This document shows, piece after piece, positions 57,048 to 64,000 of a DNA stretch of 64,000 nucleotides. A model generated the notes under the pieces. The model was not told the DNA's origin, ran no database searches, and worked only from the letters and a program-made list of their open reading frames with translations. The position numbers and the translations under genes are program-made. The DNA comes from Paraburkholderia sabiae (GTDB taxonomy: Bacteria; Pseudomonadota; Gammaproteobacteria; Burkholderiales; Burkholderiaceae). Position 1 is the stretch's first letter. Each line of letters begins with the position of its first letter. The DNA is taken from the NCBI RefSeq assembly GCF_030412785.1, contig NZ_CP125296.1, forward strand, positions 930,001-994,000, in the 5' to 3' direction.

Positions 57048-58727
57048 ATGAGTGCGGTTTCCGAAGACTACGTTGCCGAGGCAGCGGACGGTACCTTGCA
57101 TCGAAAGATCAGCTGGACGGGTGCATTCTGGGTGGCGAGCGGCGTGCCCGCGCTCGTGCTCTTTTCGATCGGCTCGATCGCGGCGACGGTCGGCAAGCTG
57201 TCGTGGGCGGTGTGGATCGTCTCGATCGGTCTGGGCTTCATCCAGTCGTTCTCGTATGCCGAGATCGCCGGTCTCTTTCCTCACAAGTCGGGTGGGGCGT
57301 CGGTGTACGGCGCGATCGCGTGGGTTCGCTATTCGAAGCTGTTCGCGCCCCTGTCGGTCTGGTGCAACTGGTTCGCGTGGTCGCCCGTGCTGGCGATCGG
57401 ATCGGGGCTCGCGGCGGGCTACATTCTCTCCGTGCTGTTCCCCGCCGACGCCGCGATCAACACATGGCAGGTCACGCTGGTGAGTCTCGACTGGATCCGT
57501 TCGGGCCTGAGCCTGCGGATCAATTCGACCTTCATACTCGGCGCGGTCGTGTTGCTGATCACGTTCGCGATCCAGCACCGCGGCATTCTGAATGCGGCGC
57601 GCATCCAGACGATACTCGGCGTGGCCGCACTGGTGCCGCTGATTCTCGTCGGCACGGTGCCGCTCTTCAGTGGTGATCTGCCGCTGCACAATCTGTTTCC
57701 GCTCGTGCCGTTCGCGAAGGACAGCGCCGGACAGATCGTCGACGGCACCTGGGATCGCGCAGGCATCACGCTGATGGCGGGCGGGCTGTTCATTGCGGCG
57801 TGGTCCACGTACGGTTTCGAAACGGCCGTCTGCTACACGCGTGAATTCCGCGATCCGAAGGTCGATACGTTCAAGGCGATTCTGTATTCCGGGCTTCTGT
57901 GCATCTTCGTGTTCACGATCGTGCCGCTGGCGTTCCAGGGCGTGCTGGGTCTCGGCCACATGGTCACGCCCGCCGTCAAGGATGCTGCGGGCAATATCGT
58001 CACGCCCGCCGTGTACGACGGCATGCTGTCGCCCGATATCTACAGCGGCATGGGCGTCGCGAAAGCGATGGCGCCGATGATCCACGGCGGCCTGCTGGTC
58101 GAGCGCGTGCTGATCGTGATGCTGGTGCTGGCGCTCGTGCTGGCCATCATGACGTCGATGGCGGGTTCGTCGCGCACGCTGTATCAGGCGTCCGTCGACG
58201 GCTGGCTGCCGAAGTACCTGTCGCACGTCAACGAACACGGCGCGCCGACCCGCGCGATGTGGACGGACCTGTGCTTCAACCTGGTCCTGCTGTTGATGTC
58301 CGACTATGTGTTCGTGCTGGCGATGTCGAATGTCGGCTACATCATCTTCAACTTCCTGAACCTGAATTCAGCGTGGATTCACCGCATGGACCGCCCGGAC
58401 TGGAGCCGGCCGTTCCGCGCGCCGAACTGGCTGCTCGCGCTCGGTACGCTGTTCTCGTTCGTCAATCTGGCGCTGCTCGGCATGGGTGCGGATATCTGGG
58501 GTTCCGGCACGCTGATCTCGGGCCTGTGCTTCGCGGCGCTGATCCTGCCCGTGTTCCTGTTCCGCCACTACGTGACCGACAAGGGGCATTTCCCCGATGC
58601 GATGAAGGAAGACATGCAGCTCGTCGGCTCGCAACGCGTCGCGCGGCGCGCAGGCATCCTGCCTTACGTGACGGTCGCGGCGGGCATCATGGTGGTTGCG
58701 GTCACGCATAGTCTCGCCATCTACTGA
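57048..58727 (+). CDS. APC-superfamily permease, probable methylated-amine transporter
   Basis: A 559-residue polytopic membrane protein with about 12 hydrophobic segments. The N-terminal core starts GAFWVASGVPALVLFSIGSIAA and is followed by a loop SYAEIAGLFPHKSGGASVYG, typical of amino acid/polyamine/organocation transporters. It lies inside the dmm gene run, between the heme subunit and DmmA, so it probably imports dimethylamine or another methylated amine. Substrate is inferred from context. An AAAAAGGA site precedes the start. Confidence 0.83.
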   Translation: MSAVSEDYVAEAADGTLHRKISWTGAFWVASGVPALVLFSIGSIAATVGKLSWAVWIVSIGLGFIQSFSYAEIAGLFPHKSGGASVYGAIAWVRYSKLFAPLSVWCNWFAWSPVLAIGSGLAAGYILSVLFPADAAINTWQVTLVSLDWIRSGLSLRINSTFILGAVVLLITFAIQHRGILNAARIQTILGVAALVPLILVGTVPLFSGDLPLHNLFPLVPFAKDSAGQIVDGTWDRAGITLMAGGLFIAAWSTYGFETAVCYTREFRDPKVDTFKAILYSGLLCIFVFTIVPLAFQGVLGLGHMVTPAVKDAAGNIVTPAVYDGMLSPDIYSGMGVAKAMAPMIHGGLLVERVLIVMLVLALVLAIMTSMAGSSRTLYQASVDGWLPKYLSHVNEHGAPTRAMWTDLCFNLVLLLMSDYVFVLAMSNVGYIIFNFLNLNSAWIHRMDRPDWSRPFRAPNWLLALGTLFSFVNLALLGMGADIWGSGTLISGLCFAALILPVFLFRHYVTDKGHFPDAMKEDMQLVGSQRVARRAGILPYVTVAAGIMVVAVTHSLAIY

Positions 58728-58747
58728 ACCTCGGAACCTCGCATCGA

Positions 58748-59356
58748 ATGGATGAAACTACCATGATGTCGACCAACAAGAGCCGGCCCGAGTACGTGCG
58801 GCTGGCTCCCGATCTGCACGGCACGCGCCACTGGTTCATCACGAACGGCGCGAGCGCCGAGGATTGCGTCCGCGCGAGCCTCGCGCTCGCCGGGCTCGCG
58901 CCGATGGAAGTGTGGGAGGTGCAGGATCCAAAGCGGCACGGCGCGGGTGTCACGTTCCACGAGGCGAGAGAACGCACCTTCGCCGACGACGCCTCACTGT
59001 TTGCCGCGCTCGACGAGGCGTTGCGCGATCCCGCCGTGGCGACCGTCGGCCTGCGTCTCTACGTGCTCGGCAGCGAGCCGTTCATCTGGTCGGTCCGGCG
59101 CATCGCGGATCATTACGCGCTCGCGTCGGAAGCCGTCCAGGTGCAGCACAGCGGCACGCTGCAGCGCCGCGTCTACTGCATTCACTGTCACGCGTTCAAT
59201 GATGCCGTGACACGGAACGTCGTGACGTGCAACGGTTGCGGACTGCAACTCCTCGTGCGCGATCATTTTTCACGGCGCCTCGCGGCGTTCATGGGCGTGC
59301 AGGCGGATGCCGAAGTAGCCGGCGAACTGCCTGCCATCTCACAGCCCTATCTGTAG
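58748..59356 (+). CDS. dmmA: dimethylamine monooxygenase subunit DmmA-like
   Basis: A 202-residue protein with an alpha/beta N-terminal half and a C-terminal cysteine cluster of two CxxC pairs (YCIHCHAF and TCNGCGLQL, about residues 140-165). The cluster looks like a small metal-binding ribbon or rubredoxin-like site that could relay electrons within the monooxygenase. It matches the DmmA family in size and end pattern. It is separated from the other subunits by the permease. The start could also be the Met at residue 6 or 7. Confidence 0.82.
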   Translation: MDETTMMSTNKSRPEYVRLAPDLHGTRHWFITNGASAEDCVRASLALAGLAPMEVWEVQDPKRHGAGVTFHEARERTFADDASLFAALDEALRDPAVATVGLRLYVLGSEPFIWSVRRIADHYALASEAVQVQHSGTLQRRVYCIHCHAFNDAVTRNVVTCNGCGLQLLVRDHFSRRLAAFMGVQADAEVAGELPAISQPYL

Positions 59357-59491
59357 TTCGCTGTCGTTCTTCCCACGAGTCTGATCGAGACGCTCATCGC
59401 GCTGCTTCCGCGGCGCGGTGAGTACGCGCGCATCGCGGCGTTCTGCGCGATGTCCCGTCACATCACTGCCAGCCAATACAAAGAGACTTCG

Positions 59492-60637
59492 ATGAATGAC
59501 TTACCTCGCTATGCAGCGCTTATGGCCTTGTGCCTGTGTGGAACCAGCGGAACCAGCTATGCGCAAAGCTCCGTCACGCTCTACGGCGTGCTCGACGACG
59601 GCCTGAACTACACCAGCAACGCCGGCGGCCACCATGCTTTCGCGATGGTCAGCGGCGATACGGCCGAAACGAGCTTCGGACTGAAGGGAACGGAAGATCT
59701 CGGCGGCGGACTGAGCGCGATCTTCACGCTCGAAAACGGTGTCAACCTGAACAACGGCCAGCTCAACGAAGGCGGCCGGCTGTTCGGGCGGCAAGCCTTC
59801 GTCGGCCTGTCGTCGGAACCGGCGGGCACGCTCACGTTCGGGCGGCAATACGACGCAACGATCGACATGTGGAGTCCGTTCACCGCCGCAGGAAGCTCGA
59901 TCGGCGATCTGGCCGCGCATCCGTTCGATAACGACAACGCGGACTTCGACTTCCGGCTCAACAACTCGGTGAAGTACGTCTCGCCGACACTGGCCGGCTT
60001 CCAGCTCGAAGGCGTGTATGGCTTCAGCAACGCGACCAACTTCTCGTCGAACCGCGCGTACAGCGCGGGCGTGACTTACAGTACGGGTCCGTTGTCCGTG
60101 GCGGTTGCCTATCTGCATCTGAACGGTGCGGGCAGCGGCACGGACGGCGCCGTGACCTCCGATGCCGTGTTCGTTGCGACGAGGCAGCAGAACATCGACG
60201 CGGGCGTGAAATGGACGTTCTCCAACAACGCCAATATTGCGCTCGCGTATTCGCACGTCGACGTCAGGTCGCCCACGGGTAACGGCTACGCGCCGGACAT
60301 CGGCACGCAGACCTGGACGTCATGGAAATTCGACAACATCGAGGTCAACGGACAGTATTATTTCCAACCCGATCTCTCGCTGATCGGCGCCTACACGTTC
60401 ACGCACGGCAAGCTCGAATCCACCGCCGGCAGCGACAGCCCGAACTGGCATCAGGTTGCGCTGATGCTGAACTACAGCCTCAGCAAGCGAACCTCGGTCT
60501 ACGTGCAGGGCGCGTGGCAACACACCAATGCGAATACGGGCACCGATCTCGATGGCGCGCATATCGTCGGGTCGAGCGGGCTGTCGTCGAGCGGAAACCA
60601 GGTCGTTGCGCGCCTGGCGATGTCGCACAAGTTCTAG
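59492..60637 (+). CDS. outer-membrane general porin
   Basis: A 381-residue Gram-negative porin. A signal peptide with hydrophobic core LMALCLCG ends at SYAQ, probably cleaved before SSVTLYGVLDDGLNY, the usual first beta-strand of Burkholderia-type OmpC-like porins. Later features are FGRQAFVGLSSEPAGTLTFGRQYD near residue 95 and the C-terminal strand ending in Phe (RLAMSHKF). It may supply outer-membrane passage for amines. Its stop is interleaved with that of the convergent kinase gene in CTAG. Confidence 0.9.
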   Translation: MNDLPRYAALMALCLCGTSGTSYAQSSVTLYGVLDDGLNYTSNAGGHHAFAMVSGDTAETSFGLKGTEDLGGGLSAIFTLENGVNLNNGQLNEGGRLFGRQAFVGLSSEPAGTLTFGRQYDATIDMWSPFTAAGSSIGDLAAHPFDNDNADFDFRLNNSVKYVSPTLAGFQLEGVYGFSNATNFSSNRAYSAGVTYSTGPLSVAVAYLHLNGAGSGTDGAVTSDAVFVATRQQNIDAGVKWTFSNNANIALAYSHVDVRSPTGNGYAPDIGTQTWTSWKFDNIEVNGQYYFQPDLSLIGAYTFTHGKLESTAGSDSPNWHQVALMLNYSLSKRTSVYVQGAWQHTNANTGTDLDGAHIVGSSGLSSSGNQVVARLAMSHKF

Positions 60638-62475
60638 CGCACGCCGGCCCCGCTGGTCGCGCGCGCCTTGTATCCGGCGAGCGCGGAGGGCACGAATGTG
60701 AGCACCACGCGCGAGCCCCGTTCGGCCGGTTTCACTTCGAGCCGTCCGCCGAGGCTGCGGGCGCGCTCGCGCATGATCGACAGGCCGAAGTGATGTTCGT
60801 CGCCCTCGGTGCGGCTGATGCCGCGGCCGTCGTCGTCGATCGACACGGTCATCGTGTGGCCGTCCGACATCAGTTGCACCTGGGCCGTCGTCGCGCGCGC
60901 GTGACGGAGGACATTGGTCAACGCCTCGCGCACGATCTGCGCGACGTGCATTTCCTCGTTGACGGACAGACGCATGCGCGGCACCCGGTTGTCGATCGAG
61001 ATCTGCACTTCGCTGCGCGAGCCGAACTCCTCGGCGAGTTCTTCGAGCGTCGACGCGAGGCCGTGTGCGTGCATCGGCGAACGGAACGTGGTGAGCAGTT
61101 CGCGCAACTGCCGGTACGCGCTGTCGATACCTTCGCGAATGCCGCGCGCGATTTCGGCGATGTCGCTCTGCGAGAGTTCGGGCGGCAGCACGGCCTGAAG
61201 GCGCGCCAGCTGGATCTTCATGTACGACAGCGATTGCGCGAGCGAGTCGTGCAGTTCGCGCGCGATGGCATTGCGCTCTTCGAACAGCGCCATGCGCCGG
61301 TCGCGCACGTCGCGGCTCAGGTTGGAGATCGCGTGGGCCAGCACGCTCGCGATGGTCTCCATCAGATACAGGTGACGCAGCTCGAAGCGCGTCTCCGGCT
61401 CGCCTTCCGCGATCAGCACGCCGTAGCTCGCAAGCGGCACGCGCACGGGCGCGGCCAGCACGGGCGGCGGCACCTGGCCGTCGTCGAGCCGCGAGAACGT
61501 GTGTATGCCGGCGAGCGTCATCAGTTCGTTCGTCACGCGTGCGCGCACGATGGACGGCACGTCGCCATTGGGCGACACGACGGGATCGATGTCGAGCAGC
61601 TGGGCCGTCGATTCCGTGACCACCAGCGCGATACGCCGCGCGCGCAGCACACCGACGAGGCGTTGCAGCAGCGCTTCGAGCGTGCGGCCGGACGGTTCTT
61701 CCTCGGCAAGCTGCGCGCAGATGTGATGCAGCAGTTCGAGCGACTGGTCGGCGAACGTAATGTAGTCCTCGACGATGCGCTTGAGCCGCACGGACTCGTC
61801 TTGCTCCGTGCGCAGCCGCACGGCGAGCTGGGCTTGCAGCTTCAGCAGCCGGTCGATTTCGTCGCGGCCTTGCGGCGCCATCAGTCCCGTTTCGACGAGC
61901 GCCTGCAATGCCGCGTTCGGCCGCGCGACGAGCGTGCGCCGCGTGCCCCATGCGAGCGACACCACGCCGAAGATCAGCAGACACACGGTGCAGGCCTGCA
62001 GCAGCCCGAGCACGGCGGCGTGCACCTCGCTCTGATACGCGACCTGCGAGCGCAGCGCGCCGAGCGCCGCGAGCTTCGTATCGGGTTTTACACCGACGCT
62101 CGCGTCCGGTTTTGCCGTGCGTTCCGTGGCAGCGGACGCACTCGCTGCCGCCAGTGCGCCGCCGATTTCCGGCGTGGGCGCACCGCGTTGCCTCCAGTCC
62201 ATCAGTAGCGTATCGTTGCGGACAAGCGAGTCGGCCAGTTCCCTCAGGGCCCGCGCGGTATCGGGCGAATCTGCCTGCAGGCTCGCCGCCTTGTGTTCCA
62301 GCCGCATGGCTTCGTCGAGGGAGAACAGCGTCTGCCGGAAGCCTTCGCTGCCTCGTGTCTGCATGAACGCGCCCAGATAAAGCACGGTGATCAGGGCGAC
62401 GATACAGGCGAGCAGCAAACAGACTTTCGCGTACAGCGGATAGCGGTGAATGCGCGCAGACTGGTTGATGTTCAT
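60634..62475 (-). CDS. NarX-type sensor histidine kinase
   Basis: A 613-residue sensor kinase. Two membrane segments (about 14-34 and 161-182) bound a periplasmic domain of roughly 125 residues. A cytoplasmic GAF-like linker follows (about 235-395). The HisKA_3 motif ERNAIARELHDSLAQSLSYMKIQL holds the phospho-histidine near residue 410, and an HATPase domain ends the protein (REALTNVLRHA, DDGRGI, HFGLSIMRERA). The layout is that of NarX. No response regulator is adjacent; the NarL-like regulator at 44330 is the obvious partner. The ligand is unknown; a nitrate-sensing P-box was not recognised. Confidence 0.88.
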   Translation of the reverse strand: MNINQSARIHRYPLYAKVCLLLACIVALITVLYLGAFMQTRGSEGFRQTLFSLDEAMRLEHKAASLQADSPDTARALRELADSLVRNDTLLMDWRQRGAPTPEIGGALAAASASAATERTAKPDASVGVKPDTKLAALGALRSQVAYQSEVHAAVLGLLQACTVCLLIFGVVSLAWGTRRTLVARPNAALQALVETGLMAPQGRDEIDRLLKLQAQLAVRLRTEQDESVRLKRIVEDYITFADQSLELLHHICAQLAEEEPSGRTLEALLQRLVGVLRARRIALVVTESTAQLLDIDPVVSPNGDVPSIVRARVTNELMTLAGIHTFSRLDDGQVPPPVLAAPVRVPLASYGVLIAEGEPETRFELRHLYLMETIASVLAHAISNLSRDVRDRRMALFEERNAIARELHDSLAQSLSYMKIQLARLQAVLPPELSQSDIAEIARGIREGIDSAYRQLRELLTTFRSPMHAHGLASTLEELAEEFGSRSEVQISIDNRVPRMRLSVNEEMHVAQIVREALTNVLRHARATTAQVQLMSDGHTMTVSIDDDGRGISRTEGDEHHFGLSIMRERARSLGGRLEVKPAERGSRVVLTFVPSALAGYKARATSGAGVR

Positions 62476-62541
62476 GAGCGGGTAGTGTGAGTTCGCGCGG
62501 CGTTGGCGATCAGTTATCCTGTTTTTTGAAGCGAGAACGTC

Positions 62542-64000
62542 ATGTCGGTTTATCTGTTCGCCACGGTGCTGCTGGCTGCAGTGGCTGCACTGGTGATTCC
62601 CAGACTCGGATACAGCCCTGACAACAATGATCTATTGTATGTCTCGATCGGGCTGGCAGGGTGCCTTGCGACATTTCTGCTCAGCATGGCCTACGGCGCG
62701 CGCCGCACGGCGCCGCGCATCGTGCGCGCGGCCGAGTCGCCGGAGCTGGGCGCATTCGCCGCCAATCTTTCCACACCCGCCGTGCTGCTCGACAACGACG
62801 CCCTCGTGTTCGTCAACAGCGCGTTTCTCAAGCACGCGCGCTGGGAGTCGTACGCCGATGAAATCGTCGGAATGCCGTTCAGCAATCTCGTTCATCCGCA
62901 GTCGCTGCTCGATCTGACGGCATTGCTCACGCAATCGCGCGACGGCGAAGAGCGGACCGCCGGGTCGCTGCGCATCGCGTATGGCGACGGCAGTTTCCGC
63001 CTGCATCCCGTCACGGCGTTGCGCGCGCGCGGCTCGCGCATGACGCTGCTGCAATTTCCCGCGCCTCATACCAGCGTCGATGCGCAGCGCAGCGAGCTTC
63101 AACTGATGCAACACTGCAAGGACGCCGTGCTGCAATTGCCTCAGGCGCTGTTCCGCGTCGACCGCGAGTTACGTCTGATCTTTTCGAATCCTGCATGGCG
63201 CAACCTGATGCGCGCGGTCGGCAGCGATGCCGAGCTTCGGCCGTTCTCGTCGTTCTTTCATCCCGAAGACGCCGAGACGCTGAATGCACGCCTGAAGGCG
63301 CTGCTCGACGGGCAACTGAGCGAACTGGTGACGGAAGCACGTCTCATCCGCGCCGACAACACGACGGCACACGTCGAACTGCGCCTCGATGCCGTGACCG
63401 ACGACGAAGGTGTTCTGGACGGCGCGGTCGGTCTCGCGACGGACATCTCCAATCGCCGCCGCAACGAAGAAGCGCTGCGCGCGAGCCGGCGCAGTCTGCG
63501 CACGTTGTTGTCCAACCTGCGGGCGATGATCTATCGCGGGCAGAACAACCGCGACTGGTCGATGGAGTTCGTCAGCGAAGGGTGCTTCGATCTGACGGGC
63601 TACGAGGCGTTCGAACTGATCGACGAAAGCCGCCTCGCATTCCGCTCGCTGATCCACCCCGACGATCGCGAGTTTGTCTGGAACGAAGTGCAGGCGCGTA
63701 TCGTCGCCCGTGAGCCCTATGAACTGACCTATCGGATCGTCGATCGCTCGGGACAGACCAAGTGGGTCTGGGATCAGGGCTGCGGCGTCTATTCGGCGCG
63801 CGACGAGCTGATGGGCCTCGAAGGCTTCATCGTCGAAGTGGCGCGCAGGCAGATGGTCGAGGAAAACGCCCGCCGCAGGCTGTCGTTCGAACATTCGACA
63901 GGGCTTGCGAGCGCGTCGACCTTTATCGACCGGATGGAGTTTTCGGCGGCCATCTCGGCGCGGACCGCGCTGCCGTGCGCGATCTTCGCGATCAACGTGG
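62542..64000 (+). CDS. membrane-anchored multi-PAS signalling protein, start of a GGDEF-type domain (partial, 3' end outside window)
   Basis: A reading frame open to the window end (486 codons). Two hydrophobic N-terminal segments (about 2-20 and 33-50) are followed by three PAS-like units (around 70-150, 195-305 and 325-435); the last shows FVSEGCFDLTGYEAFEL and WVWDQGCGVYSARDE. The final residues, HSTGLASASTFIDRM, look like the start of a degenerate GGDEF domain, so an EAL or other output domain may follow. It is divergent from the sensor kinase gene by 66 bases. Confidence 0.75.
   Translation, partial: MSVYLFATVLLAAVAALVIPRLGYSPDNNDLLYVSIGLAGCLATFLLSMAYGARRTAPRIVRAAESPELGAFAANLSTPAVLLDNDALVFVNSAFLKHARWESYADEIVGMPFSNLVHPQSLLDLTALLTQSRDGEERTAGSLRIAYGDGSFRLHPVTALRARGSRMTLLQFPAPHTSVDAQRSELQLMQHCKDAVLQLPQALFRVDRELRLIFSNPAWRNLMRAVGSDAELRPFSSFFHPEDAETLNARLKALLDGQLSELVTEARLIRADNTTAHVELRLDAVTDDEGVLDGAVGLATDISNRRRNEEALRASRRSLRTLLSNLRAMIYRGQNNRDWSMEFVSEGCFDLTGYEAFELIDESRLAFRSLIHPDDREFVWNEVQARIVAREPYELTYRIVDRSGQTKWVWDQGCGVYSARDELMGLEGFIVEVARRQMVEENARRRLSFEHSTGLASASTFIDRMEFSAAISARTALPCAIFAINV

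Overview
The window is high-GC, densely packed DNA with long translationally coupled operons. The porin, the serine-cycle gene order and the DmrB/H4MPT gene set suggest a betaproteobacterium of the Burkholderiaceae, most likely Paraburkholderia-like; that assignment is an inference, because no rRNA or other phylogenetic marker is present. Almost every gene serves one purpose: growth on methylated amines, and oxidation or assimilation of the one-carbon (C1) units they release.

Layout: (1) 1-9152, plus strand: N-methylglutamate pathway for monomethylamine (partial mgdC, mgdD, gmaS, mgsABC), then folD and an unassigned PLP decarboxylase. (2) 9257-18992, minus strand: serine-cycle operon transcribed glyA-sgaA-hprA-mtkA-mtkB-ppc-mcl, with a divergent LysR regulator at 19260. 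(3) 20180-37932: tetrahydromethanopterin (H4MPT)/methylofuran C1 oxidation and cofactor synthesis: fhcBADC, mfn-type genes, DUF447 and dihydropteroate-synthase-like genes, dmrB, a FolB-like gene, a CitG-like gene, a RimK-like ligase, mch, an ATP-grasp gene, mtdB and beta-RFAP synthase. (4) 38126-42075: cbbR with divergent cbbF-, cbbP- and cbbZ-like Calvin-cycle genes, but no RuBisCO. (5) 42093-44977: a sigma-54 activator and a NarL-type response regulator. (6) 45196-54315, minus strand: GcvT-like gene, trimethylamine dehydrogenase, DgcB/EMO-like Fe-S membrane oxidoreductase, repeat protein of unknown function, etfB, etfA. (7) 54817-59356, plus strand: dimethylamine monooxygenase subunits and an amino-acid-type permease. 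(8) 59492-64000: porin, NarX-type sensor kinase, and a partial PAS/GGDEF-type signalling protein.

Together these genes form a near-complete ladder. Trimethylamine goes to dimethylamine (Tmd), dimethylamine to monomethylamine (heme-dependent Dmm), and monomethylamine to ammonium plus a C1 unit (GmaS/Mgs/Mgd). Free formaldehyde would be oxidised through H4MPT (MtdB, Mch, Fhc), while methylene-H4F feeds FolD and GlyA and so the serine cycle. Tmd electrons would pass through EtfAB to the membrane Fe-S protein. Not seen here: fae, formate dehydrogenase, mtdA/fch, glycerate kinase, RuBisCO and the start of the mgd operon.

The main regulatory observation is a set of 16-bp 7-2-7 inverted repeats resembling NarL sites. 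They lie in the tmd/dmm control region, upstream of the sigma-54 regulator gene and in the glyA/lysR intergenic region. The window also encodes a NarL-like regulator and, about 16 kb away, a NarX-like kinase, which points to a dedicated two-component system for methylated-amine metabolism.
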